In this document: piece after piece, positions 34,478-46,500 of the stretch
Layout of the letters: the number at the start of each line of letters is the position of its first letter
How positions within the stretch are numbered: the stretch's first letter is position 1
Origin: Paragonimus skrjabini miyazakii
Taxonomy: Eukaryota > Platyhelminthes > Trematoda > Plagiorchiida > Troglotrematidae
Length of the DNA stretch: 64,000 nucleotides
Reading direction: 5' to 3'
NCBI GenBank assembly: GCA_014338405.1
Contig: JTDE01002431.1
Location: 29,134-93,133, forward strand
The notes under the pieces: generated by a model
The model's input: only the letters and a program-made list of their open reading frames with translations
Database searches by the model: none
Told to the model about the DNA's origin: nothing
Program-made: the position numbers and the translations under genes

Positions 34478-34705
34478 TCACATTTACGCTGGCCTACCAG
34501 CTGGCTAACCAGCATTGACTGGCTGTACCACAAATGCCTCTATTCACACGCCTCCAGGTTTTATCGCTTCGGATCTACAATGCATGCGTGATGTATGAGC
34601 AGAGCCACAAATGATACAGCACGAGCTACTTGTGGTGTTATGCGTAGGCGTCTCTTAGACTCGATCATATTGACAAGGTAATTCGAAAAGTATGCCCCCA
34701 ACTTT
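34478..34705. repeat. Unnamed dispersed repeat, copy 2
   Basis: Aligns with 16515-16790 in the same orientation: CACATTTACGC, CTAACCAGCATTGACTGG, TACCACAAATG, CACGAGCTACTTGTGG and TGTTATGCG. The copies differ at roughly a quarter to a third of positions by eye and by small indels; copy 2 lacks the TATA-like string of copy 1. No coding potential. Confidence 0.6.
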
Positions 34706-37700
34706 GCGTGCTGTCTACCCAGGCATCACAGACTGCCCGCCCTGGTGCACCTGTGCGTGTGTATCGTTTCCTACTGGCTAACTGGCTGATTACACATTCA
34801 AGGCGTACGATGATTTATGCTCTTGCCTTCACTTAACGCTTACACCTGCATGTGATAGCTGCTGTCGTTTAGTGTACTCAGTAAAACACACGAACTATGT
34901 TACCAACTTTTCGAGACCGACATTTTAGTGTGAATTATTACCGGGACGAGAACCCGATTTTATCGAGCGCACCAATACACCGAGATTGAACCAGCGTATC
35001 GTTTAGGAGGGTTTACAAGAGTCGGACGTGATTACATTTGTAAAACTAATGAACGCTTGGACTGACATGAGAAACAGGCACCAGCTTACCGGATGAAATA
35101 GACTAATAAACACACAAAGATTGATTCTAAGATTCGCAGGTAAAAATAACTTATTGATGGTTTCGGTTAAACTAAAACGCACATATGAACCCAGCAATTG
35201 AAAGCACCTTTCATACATCAAAAGGAATGGTGAATATCACGCAGTAACCTAAGCGCAAAACAAGTTCAAGTAAAAATATCTTCGGAATGCTCGATTTTAC
35301 GTGTACTTGGTTTGTTGGCTGATGAACGGTAGCACATATTTAACCTGGGCTATAAAATTATCGCATTCCACAAATTGCATGTCTTCCTTCAGGTCAATAA
35401 CCTACACCGTCTTTTGGCACTTCACAGACATTCCAGTCTGCTTTTTTATTACAAGCAATGACTCGAAGACTTTACGCTAACTTTTGCCAATTCGGATTCC
35501 AGAAAACTGTGTATGACTTACCTACCCTAGATCCACCACACCAAAAGATGTCCACCAAGTTACTGATTTAACAATTTTTGGTGCAAAGTGATGTTCTTAT
35601 CAATGAATTACAGAAAGTCTACAAATAACCGTTGAACTGCAAGGTCAAAAAATCAAGTAAAGAACACAACTCAATTTGAGTCTACTAGTGCCTTATACGC
35701 TTCTAAATCATAAACTGATCATGTAAGTCTAAGATTTCACATAATATAGGGAGACACATTTAAAATAAACGAGCAAACATCTTACTCGTTAAGATCCTGT
35801 ATTTCTGTAGTTTGTGCTGAGATACTTCAAATAGAAAATAGGACTGATATACAGGCGAGAAAGAAATTTACTTGTTCCTCGTTACACTATGATCTCCAGT
35901 TAAATATCAGTGTATCATAGTCAAGCACTAGTCAACGGATGTAGGACACATTAGTATAACTAAAAGGATAAGACATTGAACAATAATCCATCTAATTGAG
36001 AAGTAAAAACAAGTGAGATTGTCATGCTGTATCCGCTGCAGAACCAGTCCACCCAGGATAACAAAAAACGACCAGATTTGATTGCGAGGTTTGGGGGTGA
36101 GTCAAACCTGTGCGAAATCGATGGAAAATAAGTTTTCACCAATGTTCACGTTGAAAATCAGCGATCATAAAAACATACAGAAGCCAGGTTGAACAAGTCA
36201 GAGTAATAGGAATGAAGTGGTCCTCCAGATTCGTAACCGACCGACCGGTTGGCACGCATGCAACACACTGTGGGGTTTTCATGTGGTCTAAACGTGGAAA
36301 ACGGGAGTTACCATAATGAGAGGGAACGTAGTACGGAGTTGTCCACCGAATGGTTGCCTTCTCTAACTGAAGTATGAATACTCTACGGTGTGCGTCGTTT
36401 GGTAACAATAAAAGTACTGCGAGGTTCCATTTGAATGCTACTCGGGTTTATAAGCAAGAAACAAAATGAGTCTTCTGCTTCGGGCTGATAAGCAAATATG
36501 ACGGAGGGATGAGTTGCATGAAGAATAAAAAAGGGGACGTGTTTAGTCAGCAGTATGAAAAACGCTCGTCGGCGGAGAGTTGAATGAACTGCACATTCTC
36601 CAAATCGTGACTTAGCTATTGATGCTCCAGTTTATTCATGAGGCGATCTGTAAATAACAAACTCAAAAGAGAGTCGAGGGCAACCACAACAATCAGTCTG
36701 ACAGTATAAATGGTTTTTAACTTCAGACTTCACACAGATTATCCATCCTGAAGGCATGACTTACCAGCTGTAATTAACCCGTGCAACCGAACGCATCCAG
36801 TCGTCAGGTTCAAAACTGGAAGAAAACTCGTCCTCACTGTTGTAGGTGAGCTCGAAAAAAAAATCAGGTAGATCTAAATAGGAAATTGCCTGTCGTAAAG
36901 CCACATACACCGGGCAACAGAAAAAATGCAAGACTGTAGTGCCCCTTCAGCTACAAACGAAGCCTCGTTTGTCGTTACACCAATAGAGCTGGGAATTTGT
37001 GTTCTACAGACACAAAGGAACAGAAACTATGTGCGGTGAATCACGGAAGTTACGAGAAAATGATTACCCTGGTTAATTACTAGTTAAATTGTTTTTCATC
37101 GTAATCACCCGAGTTGCATTAGTCGGGTTAGTATGATCAACAGTAGAAAGTACGTTACGAAGCGTAGTAATGGCCAATCAGATGAGGTAATGCAAAATGC
37201 CTGCACCTTGCACTTTTCCTGTTTAAACCGTTCTACTCAACCTTTCGAAGGAGACTAACTGTTTGGATCGGCACGAGTCGGAAACGCGTGAGAAAGAGAT
37301 TGAAGCACTTTTAATCGGTTCTCGTGGCGTGTCAGGAAACTGTGGAGATAAAATATCTCTATTCGATAACAAACCTTCCATCCGGACGAACTTCTACCAA
37401 GCCTGCCGCCTTTCTAGACACATTGCGAAACAAAAATTGTGTTCAAATTTAAGAAACAAGTTTCTGAACTGATCCAGCACATTCCGTGTAATACAAATCG
37501 TTATCTGAATGCCACATGACAATTATTACTAAGTTCGCAAGACTATTCGACAACCAAGACAGAAATGTAGGAGTGGTTATTTTGGAATAGGATACTACCT
37601 AAACACCTGCAAAGAAGGTAGAACCAACTAATCACAAGAGTGAGTCTAGAGTGTGGTGCTTCTTCCTCAGAGGGACTGGTTATAAAATACATCTGTGAAT

Positions 37701-39940
37701 TGGTTGGCCACCGAACTGAAAAAATTCGTTTCTTCTATTTATAATCCCTATTCCAGTTGCCAGCGTAACATTAAATCCCTACAACCTAACTACCCCATTC
37801 CAGCGTTACTGGACTGATTTTTTCATTAATCGTCTGTGGCGCTGGCAGCCACTCACTGTTTTGCCTACACGGGTGACGGTTCACTTTTGACCATGGCGGC
37901 TCCGTTCGGAACCCGATAATTCTGTTGAACAAGACTATCTCTGTGAATAATTGAGGCTTGCATAGTGCAATTACTTGTGAATTCTTCTAACAGGACAGTA
38001 GAAATATTTCGTTTCCTTCTTGCCTTCAATTTGAGTATCTGTTTTCGAACTGCGCGCAACTCGACAATCAGACGTGGATCGTTACAACATCTGAATTCGA
38101 AAAGTGGAAACAGCTGTGAAAATTTAAATCAGTCAAAACCTCGACAACTCATCAGTAATCTAAAATACTGCCCAACAATTTTATCGAAGTCAGAAATTAG
38201 GCCCCGACACAACAGTCCTGATCGCGGGGTTGTGGAATAAAGTTAACAGACAGGAACTGAGTCCCCTATCAAGATGATAGGACCACTGGATAAATACTCG
38301 CAAGCGAAAGTGTATGAACATTCGGATATCACAATTCTGTCGTTTCTAGTGTAAAGTCATTGAACCAATGGTCAACGCGGTTGCCTCATGAAAATGTGGC
38401 CGGATTCCAAATCCCGGCCGTGACAAGAATATACACCGACGATGAACGCTGTCAGGAACGAAACTCAAGTACAGTGTCTTTTATCGAGAGCGAGGCTGGC
38501 TGGAAGTACCCTTTGAAGAGGAAAACCGTGATCAAACCCAAGTCTTGGTCAACTTGAAATTATGAATAACCCATTTCGTCCACCAGACACATCGCATCTG
38601 AAAATTCGTTCGGATAGTAAGAGATAAATGGTGATGCGTCCGCTAAATTTTTGCGTAAGAATTCCAAAAGTGCCATAGATACTTAAGCCGTTGGATAAGA
38701 AAAGAAGGTTGCAGTAGAAGTGACATTTCACCACAATTTCTCAAAACGTTCGCTGCAAACGCGATAAGTACATCTCAGTCAATATAATTTAACTTGTTAC
38801 GAACTGGGACAATCGGCAAGACACTCTTTTCAACTTTGTCGATTCTCAGCTTTTAGGTAACAGCCTTGGAGTGTACGCTACTCGTAAAATAAACTCCTTG
38901 TTGAGGCATGACAGACAACTGATACTGGCGTTTCCACATCTCTCACAGATAGCCATTTCGATAGTAATTTTACGTCAAAAAGTTGTACTTTCTTATATTC
39001 ATCGTGTATTATTAGATCATGCCATTGCGTCTCTCCACATGATAATTAAAAAAATCTATCACGCTGTGGCCAGTGGTCGATCACGTATAGTTGTGGTCAA
39101 GACGAGCTGAATGAACCGCCGCCTCAGTGATCAGCTGTAGGCGTACATTACATCGAGTGAAAAACTAACGTTGCTGAAAACCTGTGTTCTGCGAAGCAGA
39201 AAACTAACGTAAGGAATTATTGAAGTTCCGTAGATCGTAAGTAAAACAATAGCGATGAATATAGTTTAAACATGTTAGCAAAAACATTGGGCCTGAACAA
39301 GGAAGCGAACGAAGAGTAACCACCACCAAATGAAAGCACCAACATGGAAGTTAGAACAAACCGCAAAATTTAGGCAGATTTCCATTGAAACAGAAATAAT
39401 GGTGTGATGAACGACTGTTTTCAATTATCCTTTCTCCAGTCAATAGACTTAGAGGGGCTTCATCAATGCCTGGCATGAGACAAGCCGCAACATATATAAA
39501 CTGACTAGTAACGTGTGAACCCAAAAGCGAGCACTAGAACCCACAAAATTAGTTAGAATTGGATCGAACGTTAACTGTGTCAGGGTCAAATTTTCGTGTG
39601 TGGCCAGGACGACTACGATTTATATCTGATCACAGAAGTATAAAGGACTGAACTAATTTTCTGTGAGAACACAGGTTAAGCTTGCGTTATCTGTCCTCTT
39701 AGATGTCACATTCATCCGCATGCAGAAGTTCACTCAAACTTTACAGTTACAATCGGTTGAATTCTGCTCAATCCATCATCTCGGAAATCTGCGGAAGACT
39801 TGGTCAGCGGCAAGCCGTAATACATCACTTAGTACGAGCTAGGCGTCTAGGTTTTGAGAATTACGTGCACGACAGCCCCAAAGCAAGCGAGAAACAATCT
39901 CAGCCAGGTGAATCGACGGTGGCAATTCAGAGACATACAA
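34706..39940. other. No gene recognised
   Basis: More than 5 kb without a recognisable gene or repeat. Frames of 60-91 codons occur (for example 36136-36408 minus and 37965-38240 plus) but show no motifs. Possible decayed upstream PLE sequence before 39940 could not be confirmed. Confidence 0.45.
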
Positions 39941-39944
39941 AAAG

Positions 39945-40660
39945 ATACGCGTTACGTCATGACGTTCTGCTTGAAATATTGTCGGTAGGACCGAAGTTCT
40001 GTTGTCCACGTGTCCTGCTGTTATGCACAGCAAACATCAAGGTTTACGTCTAGGGAACCGATCATAAATAAATCGATGGTATTGTCAAGGCAAGTGCACC
40101 CGGTCAACTAGTAACCGATATTTTTGTTGCTCATTTGGAGTACAACCAGATGACGTCATCGGTCAGGCCCATTTCCTTCGGAGTCATGTCGAGGATACCC
40201 CGGTATTCACTGACACCAAGGAAACGACAAGTATACTCGACTCAATAAACCAACTGAATCTCAAAATTATCTCTACCATTAGACATGAGCATGCTGATCA
40301 CACGGCTTCTTTGAATATACTCATGAAGAGTCGTAATAACAGTCCGGCACTGCGGTCCGCCTAACAGAAACACACTTGGACGGGGCATTACCTGAACTCT
40401 CATTTTCATGCCGATCCGGTATAAGCGCGGTCAAGCGAGAACTCAACCACGTCTCCAGCAGATCAGAACGTGACAAGTCCTATAGAACCGGCGTCATCAA
40501 TCGCCCGACATTTGTTGACATATTGACCTCAAGTGAACCAACCGAAAACTTTTCGAATACGATAGGCACAGGTCAAGGGCTCCTCCGGTTGACGGAAGCG
40601 AAACCACTACTGTGTGCAGAAAAACCCACAACTGTGTCAGTGTCCTGGTAATACATGCAT
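39945..40660 (+). pseudogene. Penelope-like element 3, internally deleted
   Basis: HDVLLEILSVGPKFCCPR near 39958-40010 matches the LSLGPKFCCP signature in the N-terminal part of PLE proteins. About 150 bp later the sequence is already at the RT catalytic box: SHVEDTPVFTDTKETTS (HVED at 40185-40196 in place of YVDD), then ILDSINQLNLKIISTIRHEH, ASLNILMKSRNN and QKHTWTGHYLN (compare K.TWTG.Y). A later frame gives TGVINRPTFVDIL and GLLRLTEAKPLLCAEK, the C-terminal LLR..EA..I...KP.LC.QK block after the nuclease. Most of RT and the nuclease core are deleted. Stops and frameshifts are present. Confidence 0.78.
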
Positions 40661-41385
40661 ACTGATATGTGCGACTGTGGTTACTGGTTGTGTTGTTTAG
40701 TTTCAATAGATCTGTTGAACTTTACTATTTAAGTCCGCAAATTGCAGTACGTACCTGATGAGATGAAACGAAATATGCTAGTTAGAGACACAGTGAAATA
40801 AACTTTTCCTGGCTTTTCTGGTCAATAATTGTTATAATTACAACCAATCTCTTTTGCCTCGTAGCAGCCCAATAAATCGTGAATATCTGGTTGATTTCAG
40901 GGCTGTCAGTACGCATAAGGACATCCAATTCACACGGGAAAGCAAAAGGTGTCAGAATTGTAATTTTGAACATATCCGAATATACTGAAAAGATGATACC
41001 GATGCTTTCAGATGGTAGTAAATTTAGACAGCTAAAGAAGTTCAAAGACAGGGGAGCTTATCAAAAATAATATTACCAATTTTCTTAATCCACTAATGCA
41101 GCGGAGCCAGAACATACAAAAATCAGCTGGATCTAACGTTCCACGTTCACGTGATCCTCCAAACCTCAAAGAGCAAGTGTTAACTAAGACTGACAGTGAG
41201 TATGCATAATTCACATCACGGAAACGTGAAGTGGTTGGCAAAAACAACGGACATACAAAAGAATGCCTACAGTCTTAGTGATGTTCCTGAGTTTAAAATG
41301 GTCTCTTCGAATGTTCGAATAGGGCAGTAAGAACACGAAAAGTTACCGATGATCTTGAATCACCAGCACCAAATTTATAACATGA
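40661..41385. other. No gene recognised
   Basis: Spacer between the PLE 3 end and the RTE 3' tail. A CTGATGAG...CGAAA string near 40757 was examined as a hammerhead and rejected because no stem I or stem III forms. Confidence 0.5.
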
Positions 41386-41460
41386 ATCATCATCATCATG
41401 ATACCAGTCATGAGCCTGATCAAAAGGTACTGTGGCTGGTGCCGCCGTGCACCTCAACAG
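41386..41460 (-). repeat. RTE 3' tail block, copy 1
   Basis: A short ATC/ATG repeat (tail) followed by CATGAGCCTGATCAAAAG and GTACTGTGGCTGGTGCCGC in plus orientation. The same order occurs at 63919-64000 with scattered differences. It marks the 3' terminus of the minus-strand element. Confidence 0.85.
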
Positions 41461-41529
41461 TGACGTGGAATATCTTAGAAGAAAAAGTCACTATGAAAGT
41501 TGAAAATTACCAAAAGAAGTCTAAGCGGA

Positions 41530-43545
41530 AGAATTGGAAATGGTATGGATACAGGTGCGCCATTGACTGCCACACATCGCCATCTCGGATAGCGTCTCTA
41601 ACCAGCAGTTTGAGTGATCACGAGGACTCCATCCAGACAGGTGACACCTACCCAATTTGCTCAATGAAGCAGTCAGGGTCTTCATATTTTCTGACCACGT
41701 TGTTGGTTGGCCACCACGCGGTTTTACTCAACTGTTGGTGGCCTCAGCATATAATGCCCGGTACGGTAAACGATAAGATGACATATGGAATACGTGACCT
41801 TACCATCGCAAGCTGTGTACCGTAATTAATTGACCAATTGATCGCGCATCCCGAGCGTTTCGGAATATGCGCCGGCGAACTGCCACATCGCTCACGCCAT
41901 CAGTCCACTTAATATGGGCCAATTCGCGGAGACAACAATGGTCAAACACAGCAAGCCTGTTGATGTCTTCTTTGTGAACAGGCCACGTTTCCAAACCATA
42001 AAGCAAAATGGAACGCACACAGGCATTATATACCCTTCTGTTCAGCGACAACCGGACGTCTTTCCGACGCCACAGATAAAGCAGTTTGGCAAACGCAAAT
42101 CGTGCCTTTGCTATCCTCGCTGATATCTCATCAGCAATATTACAGTCTGACGAGATAGTGCCACCCAAGTATGTGAAACTGTTCACAATCTCAAGCGGAT
42201 TACCTGCAATGAAGAAAGTAGGAGTTGAAGTGCCTCAGTCTTGAAGCAACACTTTGCACTTTGAAGGTGCAAAGCGCATTCCATACAAACCAACTCGGTC
42301 GTTCAACCTGTCCAGCATGATCTGCATGCCTTCAGCAGAGGGGCTAAGTAAGACAATATCGTCCGCGTACTCCAGATCGGTCAATCTAGCGCCGGGAAGA
42401 AGCTCAACACCAAACTCACTGGACTGCTCAAGAGCACCCTCCAGAATGTCGTCCATGACAAAATTGAACAGGAAGGGGGAAATCGGACACCCCTGACGAA
42501 CACCACTAGAAATGATGAACGATCGAGACAGTTGTCCATAAACTCTCACCCTGCTCGCAGAGTGAGTATACGGTGTTCTCAATAGATTCACGTATTTCCC
42601 TGGTACTCCCTTGCGAAGGAGACAGCTCCAGAGAACGTTACGAGCAGCTGAATCGAAAGCAGCCTTCAGATCCAAAAAGACTAAGACCATCGGCTGCCCA
42701 TAAGAGTGCCGATGTTCAAAGATCCGTCGCAAGGTAAAAATATGATCAACGCACACTCGACCACATCGAAATCCTGCCTGTTGTTCGCGTATCGGACTTT
42801 CTCTGGGCTTAGTGAGCCGACGGAAAATGAGGCCAGTGAGCAGCTTGGACGCAACAGACACCAAACTGATGCCTCTGTGGTTGTCACATAGATTTCGGGG
42901 CCTCCCTTTTTGAAAACCGGAATGACTGTTGATAGGCATTAAGCACGAGGCACCTCTTCAGTCTCCCAGATCGTCTGGAGGAGTCGCGTCAGTTCTGATA
43001 TCAACCTCTCTTCACCATCCTTGAAAAGAGAAGGAGGGAGGAGGTCTGGACCGGGAGCCTTATTACGCTTCAATAACTTGGGCTCCAGGTACACTTCTGC
43101 TTTCGACGGAGGGCCGTCTGGAACGCAATAACTGACCAATCGGGTACCATCGTCCACATGATCTGGTTAAAGTCAACTGAACTGTTCTTCTAAATGTTCA
43201 GCCCCCCTGTCAAGTCGGCGTGATTGACTGGTAATAAATGAACCATCTTTTTCACAAATGGTCTCACTTACACCGACTCGACGGCCAGTACAACCACGGA
43301 TCAGAGTAAAAGCCTTCTGCTATTCCCAACTAAAAAGGCTCTTTCCATCTCTTTCGACTGTTCGACCAAGTAGTGCTCACGGTCTTTGCGCAAGCTTTTA
43401 GTCAGCTTGCGTTTAAGTTCTCTCCATGAGTTAGGAAAAGATAGATAGGTCATTCTAATACAAGATACTAACGGTTCGTCAAAACGGTCGCAAACAGTTA
43501 AGATGTGTCCACAAACAACAGATCGTGAAACTGTCCCCACTTTTG
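41530..43545 (-). pseudogene. RTE-like reverse transcriptase and C-terminal domain
   Basis: In order: ELKRKLTKSLRKDREHYLVE and MERAFLVGNSRR (linker before RT); SETICEKDGSFITSQSRRLD; LKRNKAPGPDLLPPSLFKDG; NHRGISLVSVASKLL; REQQAGFRCGRVCVDHIFTL; VFLDLKAAFDSAARNVLWSC; SSGVRQGCPISPFLFNFVMD; LEYADDIVLLSPS (YADD at 42358-42369, intact); NSFTYLGGTISSDC; LLYGLETWPV; IKWTDGVSDVAVRRRIF; and, after a stop, GHVFHMSSYRLPYRALYAEA, KPRGGQPTTWSENMKTLT and WSPRDHSNCWLETLSEMA. These are RT blocks followed by the C-terminal region common in flatworm RTE-like proteins. The catalytic residues remain, but the frame is broken at several points. Confidence 0.88.
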
Positions 43546-46500
43546 ATTTAGTGGCTTTTCAAAACCTACCGGGTGTTGACCTACCCACAAGTTCTTTGAT
43601 ATAAAAACGAGTGTACATTCGATACTAGTGAATTAGTACGAAATCCGTGTGCCAACCATTCTTCGCGCTCTGTCTTCTTCAAACATTCGAGTTTGTTGAC
43701 CCTGTGAAAGATATTAGTGTTAACCCCTAGCATCAGATTTCTCGATATAACTTCGCAATTCGAGGGATTTTCCGTTGATAGAGACTGTTGCGGTGACACA
43801 TAAGACAATCAGAAAGTGTAGCTGGAGCACAGAAATCTGACTGGAAAGAACTACCTTCACAATGCAATCTACATGTTCATACCATGTTGAACGCCAGCTG
43901 TATCAATAGTCCCGCGTGGATACCTCTCATGTTCACTTCTGCCAGAGATATGCATGGGCAAACTAGGAACTCGAATATAGCCTACCAATTGGCGTCGTCA
44001 CATGTACTTTCGATAAGTTGACCAAATGCTTGTGGCCACAGATCAGGAGATGAGTTCACTACCATCTTTCCAACGTTCAAGACAGCATATGCCTCAATTT
44101 GTTTCGCCAATGAAGAGAGATTTCCAGTGCGTTTCATCTCCTAGGTGTCCAGTCGACCAGATATCATGACAGAACCCAGTTGGTGAGTAGTTCGTGGACT
44201 AACACGGTCGAGTTAATGTACCAACCTCAACGAGTTTGTAGGCGTAAAACACAAACAAAGTCCAGTTTAGGGTGTAGCAGCTAGAGTGATGGAGATATGC
44301 TTGGAAATCGTAGCGGAATGGAAAATGAAAACGGTTCAGAACCTCATGAGGGGAAACGGTTATCTTGAGATGTCAACGTTTCTAATGTCGAAAATCAGAC
44401 TAGTGTCACTATCGCATATCTTGCCGAGGCAGACCATCCGAAAGACGTTATTAGGGCACTCCGAGTCACCTGCAGAGTTCTCAACAACCAATTTAAGACA
44501 CTACGTCAGAGTATGTTGGAGATCGCTGATTAGATTAGAAACAGACTACGCGGCCCTAACCTGTGATTCCGCAAGAAATCTGCAGTCCTTCGAACTTCTA
44601 TGCAACAGATCAATCACAATACTTACAGATTCACGCAAACACCTGACCCTGACCACGTGACATAAGATCCAGTCAACGTCAGGTGCATGTCTAACCAATT
44701 ATGTGGATTCTAATGTACGCCTGGGTTCACACGTTAACAATCAGCTTACACGCGTCTCAAGTTGCCTCGTGACACCTTTACATAAAACCCTTATAATTAT
44801 ATTCGTTTCGGAGGGAATAACCGAAAACGGCTGTTTGTCACCGTTGCAAACCGTACAATCAAACAGAATGGTTTAAAAATCGACTTTATGAAGTCATGCA
44901 AGCCGTTCGGAATAATGTGACCTGCTTTCCATACGATGAAGCAGACTGCTCAACAAAAAATATTCAAGCTCGTCCATATATATTGAGAGGAACACACTAC
45001 TTTAATAAGGTAACTGCTAATCGGGAACTTCAAGTCGCTTTATTTTTTACCCTCAACTGACGTACCAGTACGGTCCAGTGGGACTCATCATTATCAGCTA
45101 CAGAGGTTCGGCAACCCCCGGTTGCCTTCGCGAAACACACAGGAAGCCTATCAGCTGACTTGTCCACTCGAATTAGTATTCATCTGCTGAAACAAGTACT
45201 CACTCAGTTCGTCTTAACCACGAATCACAAAAAAACAAAGTCGTGATCTACTAGTGCATGATGAATATAGGAAAATACACCTGTGTTGATAAATTAATAT
45301 TGAAATAGTTATCTGGCAGAAGAATTAACAAGTTCAGTAAAGACTGCATCTGGAGTTTTAATGAGAAGCTACTTTGCTCGGCGGACACTTTAGGTAGTAT
45401 AGGCATCACGCCACCGTGAAAGAGATATCAGAACGACGTTACCGTAGATGAGGGGATAAGTCGCTAACTATGTGTTCAAGCACGTTCGATTGCGGCCATC
45501 AGACTGCACCAAGGGACAAATAGTGATAAGGCAGACACCGTAAGTTAGGATCGAACATGTTAGATGAATGAGGCACAAATTCAAAATGTCTCTCAGGTTA
45601 AGCACGTTCTGTTACGCTGTAGCCTAGGCGTTTAAGGCGTGAAATGGATAAGTAATGACTTGACAAGGGAAAGGTTAGTTAATCAAGGCTGTATTTATCC
45701 AACTGACCGCCGAGCTCGTGACTCACACAACCATGAATAGGGATGTTACGAGAGATAACGATTGGCAGGGTTCAATGCAGTGAATGTTGGAAGTGTTTCC
45801 TGAACTGCCTATGAAGCACAGCTACTAAAGTGAAGAAATCGAAACAGGGAATGCAATCCTACTTTCATTTGCAACTCAACTGTCTGGTTAGTGTATAAGC
45901 GCTTTGACGTTGCCTGCACAGATTCAGATTGAGGACCTATTTTCCAATTAGGTTAGCGCAATTTTCTCACTGCTTCCAGGAAATTAAACATTAGTACCAA
46001 CCATTTATGTCAATGAGAACGGAAGCCAACAGAAAGTCTGCTGGCAAGTACATTCACAAGGAAAATGTGACACGATTCCGAAACCTTGGCGTGGCATATC
46101 ACTTCATTCCATGCACGCACACAAATGCGGCGAGCAACAAAGATGATTTCCAAAAATCGGGTTTCAAAATTGTCAGTGGAACTTAACAATGGACTTCTCA
46201 GTCTCTGGATTACAACAGCCAGTTTCATAAGGCTTCCCCACAGACCAGCAAAATGGCGTTCAGACAATGATGCGTTGTTTATCCACTACTACTGTTTACT
46301 GACACATGATGGGGCAAGGAAGTCGTAAGCTCGACTTAAGCAAGGAATGTCATTCTTGATAACTGTCTTCAAGTCAACAAGGCTGTTATCGTTTGAAGAT
46401 GGAAAAGTAAACAAAAATTCACTTTGGATAACCGTTAGTAACTTGATCAGAAGTCCACAAATGGTAAAACCGTGAAACTACGTTTCCCGGATGACAGTAA

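Larger units (their letters stand above)
41386..43545 (-). mobile_element. RTE-like non-LTR retrotransposon, 5'-truncated
   Basis: The minus strand carries the RT and C-terminal half of an RTE-type protein and ends in a short (ATG/ATC)n tail at about 41386-41400, the typical 3' end of RTE elements. The endonuclease domain is missing, so the copy is 5'-truncated near 43545, as usual for target-primed insertion. The untranslated segment between about 41530 and 41386 contains a 70-80 bp block that recurs at 63919-64000, marking a second copy. Frameshifts near 43300 and 42905 and a TAA near 42939 inactivate it. Clade is assigned from overall motif style. Confidence 0.85.

Noticed and set aside
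40750..40800. CTGATGAG followed by CGAAA after PLE 3 as a hammerhead
   Set aside because: Stem II would be a single pair, no cleavage triplet is placed correctly, and flanks are not complementary.
42120..42145. TCATCAG string as a hammerhead core on the minus strand
   Set aside because: It lies inside RTE coding sequence and has no GAAA box or stems.
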